DNA from: Rhodanobacter denitrificans
GTDB lineage: Bacteria > Pseudomonadota > Gammaproteobacteria > Xanthomonadales > Rhodanobacteraceae
Reading direction: 5' to 3'
Assembly (NCBI GenBank): GCA_017848855.1
Contig: JAFIHF010000007.1
Span: forward strand, 1 to 48,237
Length of the DNA: 48,237 nt
Each line of letters begins with the position of its first letter. Position 1 is the first letter of the stretch. Made by a program: the position numbers and the translations under genes. Of this stretch, positions 41,446 to 48,237 are shown in pieces. The notes beneath the pieces were generated by a model that worked only from the letters and a program-made list of their open reading frames with translations, was not told the DNA's origin and ran no database searches.

Positions 41446-41763
41446 GTGCAACCGCGCGCAATAGGTCTGCTCACATGTGTCGTCCTCGCTGGCTGCGTCA
41501 CGCTCGGTCCTGCTGACGGGCAGTTTTACGTCACTGGTTCCACGCCCGGGAATGCCGGCTGTGTCCTGTCACTTTCGGCAGCGGGTACAACGACGCCCAA
41601 GTCTGAGCGCACGGTCTCTGGCAACTTCCGAGAGAGCTTCATCGTCGACTCGTCTACGCAGGGGTACGTCACATCCTTGACTTGCAATGGCTCCGTCGTT
41701 GTAACGCGAGCGTTCAAGTACGGTCGGGATGTTCATATCGGCAGAGATCTCGCCATTTTTTGA
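41446..41763 (+). CDS. Small lipoprotein-like protein of unknown function
   Basis: 105 residues from GTG 41446, which has an AGGGGGG ribosome site. The frame also opens at GTG 41419. The start QPRAIGLLTCVVLAGC is a lipobox signal, so it is probably a membrane-anchored lipoprotein. The mature part (FYVTGSTPGNAGCVLSLSA, ERTVSGNFRESFIVD, RAFKYGRDVHIGRDLAIF) looks beta-rich, with two further cysteines. The base composition is clearly less GC-rich than in neighbouring genes, which suggests transfer. No family is recognised. Confidence 0.6.
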   Translation: MQPRAIGLLTCVVLAGCVTLGPADGQFYVTGSTPGNAGCVLSLSAAGTTTPKSERTVSGNFRESFIVDSSTQGYVTSLTCNGSVVVTRAFKYGRDVHIGRDLAIF

Positions 41764-41807
41764 TGGCACAAGATTCGAGCCTTGGCGTTAATACGTGACC
41801 GGCAACT

Positions 41808-41950
41808 TGGGAGATTAGGATTGTTCGCCCCATCCATGGGGCTCACCCCTCCGCGCTACGCGCTACGGGGCCAGCGCTGGCGCGCTGTCCAATTTTGTTC
41901 CTGACAAAATTGTCGAACGAAGGTTCGAGTCCGGAAAGTCTCCCAGCCAA
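41808..41950 (+). pseudogene. Degenerate tRNA-Gln-like sequence mirroring the real tRNA gene
   Basis: The 3' part reads GGTTCGAGTCC, then AGTCTCCCAGCCA (41938-41950), the T-loop, acceptor strand and CCA of a tRNA-Gln with two extra bases in the T-arm. TGGGAGA at 41808 could pair as the 5' acceptor strand. No D-arm or anticodon arm can be formed in between; instead there are palindromes (CCCCATCCATGGGG, CCAGCGCTGG, and AATTTTG/CAAAATT at 41891-41911). Seen another way, TGGGAGATTAGGATT (41808-41822) is a direct copy of the end of the real tRNA at 41994-42008 with one mismatch, as left by site-specific integration. Confidence 0.5.
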
Positions 41951-41955
41951 CACGC

Positions 41956-41983
41956 AAAAAGCCCGCCTTTCGGCGGGCTTTTT
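41956..41983. terminator. Bidirectional terminator shared by tRNA-Gln and the mirrored copy
   Basis: AAAAA-GCCCGCC-TTTC-GGCGGGC-TTTTT. It works for the tRNA on the minus strand and for anything ending on the plus strand. It is the centre of a perfect 31-bp inverted repeat (41937-41967 and 41972-42002) with a four-base loop. Confidence 0.9.
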
Positions 41984-41989
41984 GCGTGT

Positions 41990-42063
41990 TGGCTGGGAGA
42001 CTAGGATTCGAACCTAGATAGGCAGAGTCAGAGTCTGCAGTCCTACCATTAGACGATCTCCCA
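41990..42063 (-). tRNA. tRNA-Gln (anticodon CTG)
   Basis: 74 nt including an encoded CCA. The acceptor stem TGGGAGA pairs with TCTCCCA, the discriminator is G, the anticodon stem-loop is GCAGA-CTCTGAC-TCTGC with anticodon CTG (positions 34-36), and the T-arm is CTAGG-TTCGAAT-CCTAG. The U1-A72 type acceptor end is normal for glutamine tRNA. A strong hairpin terminator follows directly. It is downstream of rplM-rpsI in the same direction. Confidence 0.97.
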
Positions 42064-42117
42064 AAACCCTTGCCGTGCGGCGCGCTCTGACCTGAAGCGC
42101 CGCACGTCGGAGCGCGG

Positions 42118-42510
42118 TTAGCGCTTCGAGAACTGGGTGGCGCGGCGGGCCTTGTGCAGGCCGACCTTCTTGCGCTCGACTTCGCGGGCGTCGCGGGTCA
42201 CGAAGCCGGCCTTGCGCAGCGGCGACTTCAAGGTTTCATCGTACTCGATCAGCGCACGGGCGATGCCGAGGCGGATCGCGCCGGCCTGACCGGTGATGCC
42301 GCCGCCTTCGACGGTGACCTTGATGTCGAACTTGTCGACGTTCTGGGTCAGTTCGAGCGGCTGGCGCACGATCATGCGCGAGGTCTCGCGACCGAAGAAC
42401 TGCTCAAGCGTCTTGCCGTTGACTTCGATCGCGCCGGTGCCCTTGCGCAGGAACACGCGGGCGGCGGAGGTCTTGCGGCGGCCGGTGCCGTAATTCTGCT
42501 GAATCGCCAT
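42118..42510 (-). CDS. rpsI: 30S ribosomal protein S9
   Basis: 130 residues, the same length as in E. coli. It has [22 protein letters not shown] at the start, the [19 protein letters not shown] core and the basic C-terminal tail ending [10 protein letters not shown], which reaches the P-site tRNA in the ribosome. It follows rplM by 9 bp, the standard L13-S9 operon order. Confidence 0.98.
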   Translation of the reverse strand: MAIQQNYGTGRRKTSAARVFLRKGTGAIEVNGKTLEQFFGRETSRMIVRQPLELTQNVDKFDIKVTVEGGGITGQAGAIRLGIARALIEYDETLKSPLRKAGFVTRDAREVERKKVGLHKARRATQFSKR

Positions 42511-42519
42511 GATGGTTCC

Positions 42520-42948
42520 TTAAACTTCCAGCGCCTGGGGCTGCTGCGCAGCGTGCGGATGCTCGGCGCCGCCGTACACCTTGAGCTTGCGGTACATCTC
42601 GCGGCCCAACGCGTTCTTCGGCAGCATGCCCTTGACGGCGATCTCGATCACGCGCTCCGGGTGGGTGGCCAGCAGGTCCTTCAGACTGGTGGTCTTGAGA
42701 TTGCCGACGTAGCCGGTGAAGCGGTGGTACATCTTGTCGTCCAGCTTCGCGCCGGTGACCGCCACCTTCTGCGCGTTGACCACGACGATGTAGTCGCCGG
42801 TGTCGACGTGCGGGGTGAACTCCGGCTTGTGCTTGCCGCGCAGGCGACGCGCGATTTCGGTCGACAGGCGACCGAGCGTCTTGTTCGTGGCGTCGACCAC
42901 GAACCAGTCGCGCTTGACGCTTTCTGCCTTGGCGCTGAAAGTTTTCAT
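42520..42948 (-). CDS. rplM: 50S ribosomal protein L13
   Basis: 142 residues from ATG 42948 ([20 protein letters not shown], the usual start; frames opening upstream are not part of it). The segments [43 protein letters not shown] and [23 protein letters not shown] are diagnostic and intact. It is the first gene of the L13-S9 operon, with a candidate promoter about 65 nt upstream and a leader of roughly 60 nt. Confidence 0.98.
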   Translation of the reverse strand: MKTFSAKAESVKRDWFVVDATNKTLGRLSTEIARRLRGKHKPEFTPHVDTGDYIVVVNAQKVAVTGAKLDDKMYHRFTGYVGNLKTTSLKDLLATHPERVIEIAVKGMLPKNALGREMYRKLKVYGGAEHPHAAQQPQALEV

Positions 42949-43013
42949 TTCGAGATACCCGTATGCCGCCGGCGAGGGCGGTTGCACAATAATCGGTGAA
43001 GCAAAGGCGCGAG

Positions 43014-43043
43014 ATGATAGCGGAGCCGTCATCGCCTGCGCAA
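43014..43043 (-). promoter_or_regulatory. Candidate sigma-70 promoter of rplM-rpsI
   Basis: TTGCGC (43043-43038), an 18-bp spacer and TATCAT (43019-43014) on the minus strand. The transcript would begin near 43007, leaving a leader of about 60 nt before the L13 start. A second identical TATCAT lies 60 bp upstream (43079-43074) but lacks a good -35, and could be a tandem weaker start. Confidence 0.6.
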
Positions 43044-43146
43044 GTCCACCGACAGGTGGCCTGTGAGCTGGCAATGATAGCATGCGTCACGCGGCGCTTG
43101 CATAGTCCCCCCACCCTGGCCGCCGCATCCCACCGGAGGATCGCCC

Positions 43147-43788
43147 ATGAACGCACGCACGCTCGGCCCGCTGGATCGCCTGCTGGCCGGCATCGAACGC
43201 GCGCTGGAGACGGTGGCCGGCGCGCCGGCGGCGAACCGCGCCTCGCCCGCGCACGGCACGCCCCGCGCGGAGCTGGACGACGCCGAGCGCCGCCACGCCG
43301 CCGGCCTGATGCGCGTGAACCACACCGGCGAGGTCTGCGCGCAGGCGCTATACGACGGCCAGGCCGCGTTCGCGCGCCACGCGGAGAATCGCGAACACCT
43401 GCTGCACGCCGCCGCCGAGGAAACCGACCACCTCGCCTGGTGCGCCGAACGGCTGCAGGAGCTGGACAGCCGCCCCAGCCTGCTCAATCCGCTGTGGTAC
43501 GCGGGCAGCTACGCGATCGGCGCACTGGCCGCACTGGCCGGCGACCCGGTGAGCCTGGGCTTCGTGGTGGAAACCGAGCGCCAGGTGGAGGCGCACCTGG
43601 CCGAGCACCTGGAACGCCTGCCCGCGCAGGACGCACGCTCGCGCGCCGTGCTGGCGCAGATGCAGGCGGAGGAAGTGCGCCATGCGCAGGCCGCGCAGGC
43701 GCGCGGCGGCATCGCCTTGCCGTTCCCGATCCCGCAGCTGATGCACGCCAGCTCGATGGTGATGAAGACGGTGGCGTACCGCGTGTGA
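43147..43788 (+). CDS. coq7: Demethoxyubiquinone hydroxylase (Coq7 family)
   Basis: 213 residues with a CCGGAGGA ribosome site before ATG 43147. It is a di-iron carboxylate enzyme of ubiquinone synthesis that hydroxylates demethoxyubiquinone. The metal-binding Glu and His residues are visible in [36 protein letters not shown] and [10 protein letters not shown], in the expected order. The membrane-associated segment [16 protein letters not shown] lies between the second and third. It ends 98 bp before the convergent speD stop. No terminator of the usual form is seen between them. Confidence 0.95.
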   Translation: MNARTLGPLDRLLAGIERALETVAGAPAANRASPAHGTPRAELDDAERRHAAGLMRVNHTGEVCAQALYDGQAAFARHAENREHLLHAAAEETDHLAWCAERLQELDSRPSLLNPLWYAGSYAIGALAALAGDPVSLGFVVETERQVEAHLAEHLERLPAQDARSRAVLAQMQAEEVRHAQAAQARGGIALPFPIPQLMHASSMVMKTVAYRV

Positions 43789-43885
43789 GCGACGCTCACG
43801 CGCGGCGGGATTCGGATTCGCAAGAGCCGCAAGCTCGCGCCACCGCGCTTTTCCGAATCCCCAATCCCGTCATCCCGAATCCCGG

Positions 43886-44671
43886 CTACATCAGGTTGCG
43901 GCCGTGGAACAGCTCCTCGATCTCGCGGCGCAGCAGCGACTCGATGCGCTGGCGCTCCTTGAACGAGAGGTCGTCGGCGTGGGCGTCGAACAGGTAGGTG
44001 TCGAGGTCGAAGTCCTTCACGTGCATCTTCGTGTGGAAGATGTTTTCCTGGTACACGTTGACGTCGAACATCTCGTACTTCTGGCGGATGTGGCGCGCCA
44101 GGTAGTCCTGCACCGAGTTGATCTTGTGGTCGATGAAGTGCTTCTTGCCCTTCACGTCGCGGGTGAAGCCGCGCACGCGGTAGTCGCACACCACGATGTC
44201 CGACTCGAAGCTGTCGATCAGGTAGTTCAGCGCCTTCAGCGGCGAGATCACGCCGCAGGTGGCCACGTCGATGTCGGCGCGGAAGGTGGCGATGCCGTTG
44301 TGCGGGTGGGTTTCCGGATAGGTGTGGACAGTGATGTGGCTCTTGTCCATGTGCGCCACCACCGCGCCCGCGATCGAGTCGCGGCCCAGCTTCTCCACCA
44401 CCGGCTCCTCGGAGATCAGGATGGTCACCGAGGCGCCCTGCGGGTCGTAGTCCTGGCGGGCCACGTTGAGGATGTTCGCGCCGATGATCTCGGCCACGTC
44501 GGTGAGGATCTGGGTGAGGCGGTCGGCGTCGTACTGCTCGTCGATGTACTCGATGTAGCGCTGGCGCTGTTCTTCCGACACCGCGTAGCAGATGTCGTAG
44601 ATGTTGAAGCTCAGCGCCTTGGTGAGGTTGTTGAAGCCCTGCAGGCGCAGGCGCGGAAGCGGCTTGACCAC
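43886..44671 (-). CDS. speD: S-adenosylmethionine decarboxylase proenzyme
   Basis: 261 residues from GTG 44671, chosen because a GGAGA ribosome site lies 6 nt upstream and the protein then aligns with the enteric enzyme start ([23 protein letters not shown]). The autocatalytic cleavage site is Lys110-Ser111 in [14 protein letters not shown], which makes the pyruvoyl group. Other typical parts are [51 protein letters not shown] and [21 protein letters not shown]. It supplies decarboxylated AdoMet for spermidine. The leader holds a strong hairpin (44722-44760). Confidence 0.97.
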   Translation of the reverse strand: MVKPLPRLRLQGFNNLTKALSFNIYDICYAVSEEQRQRYIEYIDEQYDADRLTQILTDVAEIIGANILNVARQDYDPQGASVTILISEEPVVEKLGRDSIAGAVVAHMDKSHITVHTYPETHPHNGIATFRADIDVATCGVISPLKALNYLIDSFESDIVVCDYRVRGFTRDVKGKKHFIDHKINSVQDYLARHIRQKYEMFDVNVYQENIFHTKMHVKDFDLDTYLFDAHADDLSFKERQRIESLLRREIEELFHGRNLM

Positions 44672-45103
44672 GGCGACTCTCCATGACCGGATCACGGTCA
44701 GCAGATGAGGCGGGTTAGCACCAAGGGTCCCCGCTGGGATTCGGAGCGCGGGGACCCTTGTCTCCCGCGACCCGGCGAACGACCCGCGACCGGCGGCCAC
44801 GAGTGAAAGACTGCGAAGTATGCGGCAAAATCGGGGAAAACTGAACCCGCGTCAATCTGTCCGGGTTTGCCATAATGGGCCGATCGGGGAAGGCCAGGGG
44901 CCGGGCCCGCGGCAAGCCGCGGCGCATCTCGTGCGCCAACCCCGTCCGCAACGACGACCTGCCGGACGTCGCGCAAGTTTCCACCGCTTGCGCGCGTCCC
45001 GCGTGAACCCGCCGCCGGCAACGGCGCGCGACCGACAGCCGATCGATGCAGCCCTCAGCCCCGGAAGGCACGCAGGGCCACAACACAAGGGGAACCAGAC
45101 ACC
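44672..45103. other. Divergent control region of speD and clp
   Basis: 432 bp without a gene. On the plus strand CATAAT (44871-44876) is a good -10 with a weak -35, implying a ~220-nt GC-rich leader for clp with several hairpins (for example GCCCGCGGC with GCCGCGGCGC near 44910). On the minus strand CATACT near 44818 with TTCAGT 17 bp before it is a possible speD promoter. I could not identify a clear CRP-type TGTGA-N6-TCACA site for autoregulation. Confidence 0.45.
44722..44760 (-). promoter_or_regulatory. 13-bp perfect stem in the speD leader
   Basis: CAAGGGTCCCCGC and GCGGGGACCCTTG with a 13-nt loop. There is no T run on either strand, so it is not a simple terminator. It lies about 50 nt upstream of the speD start, and if transcribed would form a very stable hairpin close to the ribosome site. 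Confidence 0.55.
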
Positions 45104-45799
45104 GTGGCGCTACTCAAATACCAGCTTCAGCAGGCCTTCGAACGCTCCCAGGCGCCGCTCGCCTTCGCACCGGACCCGGCCTCGATGGAGCGCTTCCTCG
45201 CGCTCTGCCACCGCCGCCGCTACCCGAGCAAGACCGCGATCATCCGCCCCGGCGACCCGGCCAACACGCTGTACTACGTGGTCGACGGCTCGCTCGCGGT
45301 GTGCACCGAGGACGAACAGGGCCGCGAGCTGATCCTCGCCTACATCAACCGCGGCCAGTTCATCGGCGAGATGGGGCTGTTCGTGGAGCAGTCCCAGCGC
45401 GAATCGGTGGTGCGCACGCGCAGCGTGTGCGAGATGGCCGAGGTCAGCTACGAGCGCCTGTTCCAGCTGATGAAGGGGCCGCTGCAGGAGGAATGCCCGA
45501 AGATCCTGTTCGCGATCGGCGCCCAGCTCACCAACCGCCTGCTGCGCACCTCGCGCCAGGTGAGCCGGATGGCCTTCATGGACGTCACCAGCCGCATCTC
45601 GCGCACCCTGCTCGACCTGTGCGAGGAGCCGGACGCGATGACCCACCCCGAAGGCACCCAGATCCGCATCTCGCGCCAGGAAGTGAGCCGCATCGTGGGC
45701 TGCTCGCGCGAGATGGTCGGCCGCGTGCTCAAGCAGCTGGAAGAGCAGCGCATGATCGACGTCTCCGGCAAGACCATCGTGGTGCGCGGCACGCGCTGA
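45104..45799 (+). CDS. clp: CRP-like global regulator (Clp)
   Basis: 231 residues from GTG 45104 with an AAGGGGA ribosome site. The N-terminal cNMP-binding fold (residues ~25-140) has IIRPGDPANTLYYVVDGSLAV, LAYINRGQFIGEMGLF and RTRSVCEMAEVSYERL. The long dimer helix and the C-terminal helix-turn-helix (RISRQEVSRIVGCSREMVGRVLKQLEEQ) follow. Neighbours speD and coq7 match the Xanthomonas clp locus. In Xanthomonas this protein is a global activator that is inhibited by cyclic di-GMP rather than activated by cAMP; whether the same holds here cannot be read from sequence alone. Confidence 0.94.
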   Translation: MALLKYQLQQAFERSQAPLAFAPDPASMERFLALCHRRRYPSKTAIIRPGDPANTLYYVVDGSLAVCTEDEQGRELILAYINRGQFIGEMGLFVEQSQRESVVRTRSVCEMAEVSYERLFQLMKGPLQEECPKILFAIGAQLTNRLLRTSRQVSRMAFMDVTSRISRTLLDLCEEPDAMTHPEGTQIRISRQEVSRIVGCSREMVGRVLKQLEEQRMIDVSGKTIVVRGTR

Positions 45800-45832
45800 T
45801 CCGCGGCGCCGGCCCTGTATCATGGCCGGCCC

Positions 45833-47944
45833 ATGCTTGCCGACACCACCAAGGACGCGATCCGCGCCGCTTACGCGCGCCTGAAGGACGGCCTGCCCGG
45901 CTTCCGCCCGCGCGCCGCGCAGGGAAGGATGATCGCCGAGGTGGCAAAGGCGCTGGCCTGCGCGGGCGGCGTCGCCGCGATCGAGGCGCCCACCGGCACC
46001 GGCAAGTCGATGGCCTACCTGATCGCCGGCCACGCGGTGGCGCGCGCGCAGAAGAAGAAGCTCCTGATCGCCACCGCCACCGTGGCGCTGCAGGAGCAGC
46101 TGGTGGAGCGCGACATCCCGCTCTACCTGCAGCTCTCCGGCCACCAGGCCAAGGTGGCGCTGGCCAAGGGCCGCGGCCGCTACCTGTGCCCGCGCAACCT
46201 GGCGATGGCGCGCAACAGCCTTGCCGGCTCGGCGCAGTCGAGCTTCGGTTTCGACGCCGACCTCGCGCTGTGGAGCAAGCCGCCCGCCGAGCGCGACAAG
46301 CAGGCGCTGTCGAAACTCGCCCAGGCCTTCGACGAAAACAAATGGAACGGCGACATGGACAGCGCGCCCGAGCCGGTGAGCGAGCTGCTGCGCCCCATGC
46401 TCACCACCAGCGCCGGCGGCTGCACCAACCGCAAGTGCGGCCAGTTCATGATCTGCCCGTTCTTCGCCGCGCGCCGCGCGGTGGACGACGCCGAGATCAT
46501 CGTGGCGAACCAGGACCTGGTGCTGGCCGACCTCACCATGCCGGGCGAGAGCGATGGAGGTCCCGAACCAGCCTGGGGCGGCGTGATCCTGCCGCGCCCG
46601 GACGAGACGCTGTACGTGTTCGACGAGGCCCACCACATCCCCGGCAAGGCGATCGACCGCGGCGCCGCCGAAGTGCCGCTGGCCGCCACCGTGCGCCAGC
46701 TGAGCCGGCTCGGCCGCCAGGTGCACGCGGCCTATTCGCTCACCGACAAGGAAAACCTCGGCAAGCTCACGCTCGACGCCGGCGACGCGAAGCTGCAGGC
46801 ATTGAGCGACGCGCTGGAAGCGCTGGAAAAGGAAATCCGCCTCGGCTGGCTGCCCGATCCCGCCGAGAACGAGCCGATGTACCGCGGCTCGCTGGGCCGC
46901 CTGCCCGAAGCCTGGATCGAACACGCGCGCCTGCTCGGCCTGCAGACCGGCGAAGTGCAGCGCTGGCTCGCCGCGGTGCGCCGCGCGGTGGTGGAGATGA
47001 CCGACGGCGGCCCCACCCAGGAAGCGCTGTCGCGCGAACTGGGCATCGCGCTGGAACGCATCGGCAAGCAGGCCGCCTGCTGGCAGGCCTGGTCGATGGA
47101 GGATCCGGAGCACGCGCCGCCGCTGGCGCGCTGGGTCACGCTCGGCAGCGACCAGCAACTGGTCTGCCATGCCTCGGCGGTGTCCGCCGCCGGCCTGCTG
47201 CGCAACGTGCTGTGGGGCAACGCCAGCGGCGTGGCGCTGACCTCGGCCACGCTGAGCGCGGGCGGCAACTTCCGCGGCTACGCCGACGCCGTGGGCCTGC
47301 CCGACGACGCGGTGACGCTGAGCCTGCCCTCGCCGTTCGACCTCACCGCGCAGGCACAACTGCAAGTGCCCGCCCTCGCCGCCCTGCCCGACGCGCGCGA
47401 GGAACACGCGCAGGCGATCAGCGACTGGCTGGCCGAACACCTCGACTGGAACGCCGGCAACCTCGTGCTGTTCACCTCGCGCGCCAAGCTCGACCGCGTG
47501 CTGCAGAAGCTGCCGATCGACAAGGTGCGCAAGGTGCGCGCGCAGGGCTCGCTGGGCAAGGCGCAGCTGATCGCCGAGCACGTCGCGGACATCGAAGCGG
47601 GCCGCGGCAGCACACTGTTCGGCCTCGCCAGCTTCGGCGAAGGCCTGGACCTGCCCGGCAAGCTGTGCGAGACCGTGGTCATCACCCAGCTGCCGTTCGC
47701 CGTGCCCACCGATCCGGTCGGCGCCACCTACGCGGAATGGCTGGAATCGCGCGGCCGCAACCCCTTCATCGAGGTCAGCATCCCCGAGGCCACGCGCCTG
47801 CTCACCCAGTACTGCGGCCGCCTGATCCGCAACGAGAGCGACAGCGGGCGCATCGTGTTGCTGGATCGCCGCGTGGTCACCAAGCGCTACGGCGCGGGGA
47901 TGCTGCGGGCGTTGCCGCCGTTTCGGCGGGTCATCGAAAGGTAG
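45833..47944 (+). CDS. dinG: ATP-dependent DNA helicase DinG
   Basis: 703 residues, an XPD/Rad3-like superfamily 2 helicase. Walker A is EAPTGTGKS with Lys58, and Walker B is the DEAHH box (Asp264-His267). Between them are four cysteines at 119, 197, 202 and 208 (RYLCPRN, GGCTNRKCGQ, MICPFF), the expected ligands of the 4Fe-4S cluster. The C-terminal motor has GVALTSATL, LVLFTSRAKL, ASFGEGLDLPG and QYCGRLIRNESDSG. It unwinds DNA 5' to 3' and resolves D-loops and R-loops. It follows clp by 33 bp and may share its transcript. Confidence 0.96.
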   Translation: MLADTTKDAIRAAYARLKDGLPGFRPRAAQGRMIAEVAKALACAGGVAAIEAPTGTGKSMAYLIAGHAVARAQKKKLLIATATVALQEQLVERDIPLYLQLSGHQAKVALAKGRGRYLCPRNLAMARNSLAGSAQSSFGFDADLALWSKPPAERDKQALSKLAQAFDENKWNGDMDSAPEPVSELLRPMLTTSAGGCTNRKCGQFMICPFFAARRAVDDAEIIVANQDLVLADLTMPGESDGGPEPAWGGVILPRPDETLYVFDEAHHIPGKAIDRGAAEVPLAATVRQLSRLGRQVHAAYSLTDKENLGKLTLDAGDAKLQALSDALEALEKEIRLGWLPDPAENEPMYRGSLGRLPEAWIEHARLLGLQTGEVQRWLAAVRRAVVEMTDGGPTQEALSRELGIALERIGKQAACWQAWSMEDPEHAPPLARWVTLGSDQQLVCHASAVSAAGLLRNVLWGNASGVALTSATLSAGGNFRGYADAVGLPDDAVTLSLPSPFDLTAQAQLQVPALAALPDAREEHAQAISDWLAEHLDWNAGNLVLFTSRAKLDRVLQKLPIDKVRKVRAQGSLGKAQLIAEHVADIEAGRGSTLFGLASFGEGLDLPGKLCETVVITQLPFAVPTDPVGATYAEWLESRGRNPFIEVSIPEATRLLTQYCGRLIRNESDSGRIVLLDRRVVTKRYGAGMLRALPPFRRVIER

Positions 47945-48053
47945 AAGGTGCCGCCTGCGGCGGGCTTTCGGGTGCTCGGCTCATGCGGGTTCGGCCCCGC
48001 TCTCACTTGTGCGAGAGGAGCGATTGCTTGCGTGCTTTTGCTCGCGTGCTTTC

Positions 48054-48204
48054 GCAAGGAACAGAGCGGTTTCGGTCGCCTGCCGACGCCCGAGTCACTT
48101 CTCTTTGCTGGCCCACGCCACCGCAGGAGCGGTGGCGAACGGCGAAGCCGGCCCGAAGGGCGGAGGGCAGGATGCCCGGAGTCAAGAGAAGTAACCAAGA
48201 GAAA
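48054..48204 (-). repeat. Dispersed imperfect repeat, copy 2 (inverted)
   Basis: The reverse complement of this block matches 20-180: TTCTCTTGGTTACTTCTCTT, GACTCCGGGCATCCTGCCCT, CTTCGGGCCGGCTTCGCCGT, then AAAGAGAAGTGACTCGGGC and CGAAACCGCTCTGTTCCTTG. The central arms differ (GCCACCGCTCCTGCGGTGGC here and GCACGCGCTCCTGCGCGTGC at copy 1) but both are self-complementary, which shows compensating change. The remaining bases to 48237 and those from 47945 hold no gene. Confidence 0.75.
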
Positions 48205-48237
48205 TGGCCTGTTCAATCCGCCGACCCTACAAGCCCG

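Overview
The window is high-GC DNA from a gammaproteobacterium, most probably the Xanthomonadales (Rhodanobacteraceae/Xanthomonadaceae type). The grounds are a Clp-like CRP homologue beside speD and coq7, the trpG-trpD-trpC-HAD order, large TonB-dependent receptors, very GC-biased third codon positions and many dispersed palindromic repeats of the kind common in that order. No transposase, integrase, phage gene or CRISPR array was seen.

Layout. 0-2.1 kb: a dispersed repeat, an FAD oxidoreductase and a REP pair. 2.1-5.3 kb: a minus-strand trpG-trpD-trpC-HAD phosphatase operon with overlapping start and stop codons. 5.4-24.6 kb: two divergent gene sets that together look like a peptidoglycan-peptide scavenging locus. 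The minus set runs DUF819 membrane protein, NlpC/P60 endopeptidase, dipeptide epimerase, RpiR/MurR regulator, L,D-transpeptidase-fold protein, dicarboxylate/amino-acid symporter. The plus set runs transglutaminase-like protein, Oar-type TonB receptor, LysA, M19 dipeptidase, serine hydrolase, VanX-type dipeptidase, second serine hydrolase, AmiD-like amidase. Both sets start from a 160-bp AT-rich divergent promoter region near 12.65 kb. 24.6-27.4 kb: a globin, a small duplicated trpE fragment, a secreted chorismate-lyase-like protein and trpE. 27.7-33 kb: an S9 peptidase and a second TonB receptor. 33-36.3 kb: a response regulator, a secreted protein and a histidine kinase. 36.3-37 kb: a gap with two terminators and strong RNA structure. 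37-41 kb: rpe, djlA, purC, an SMR transporter, an Mpo1-like protein and a membrane protein. 41-42 kb: an atypical patch (orphan HigA, small lipoprotein, palindromic elements, a mirrored tRNA-Gln end). 42-48 kb: tRNA-Gln, rpsI, rplM, coq7, speD, clp, dinG and a second copy of the first repeat in opposite orientation.

How the genes may work together. Read against known enzymology, the 5.4-24.6 kb locus holds an almost complete route from murein stem peptide to amino acids. An amidase releases stem peptides, D-Ala-D-Ala and penicillin-recognising-type hydrolases trim them, a TonB receptor and an inner-membrane carrier could import pieces, and NlpC/P60 cuts gamma-D-Glu-DAP. The epimerase turns L-Ala-D-Glu into L-Ala-L-Glu, an M19 dipeptidase opens dipeptides, LysA turns meso-DAP into lysine, and a MurR-like SIS-domain regulator may sense a sugar phosphate. 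The individual enzyme families are confident. The pathway and the transporter roles are inference.

Repeats are unusually dense in this locus. Six gene junctions carry a palindromic element from at least four different families, and one REP pair lies in frame inside the leader of the VanX-like gene.
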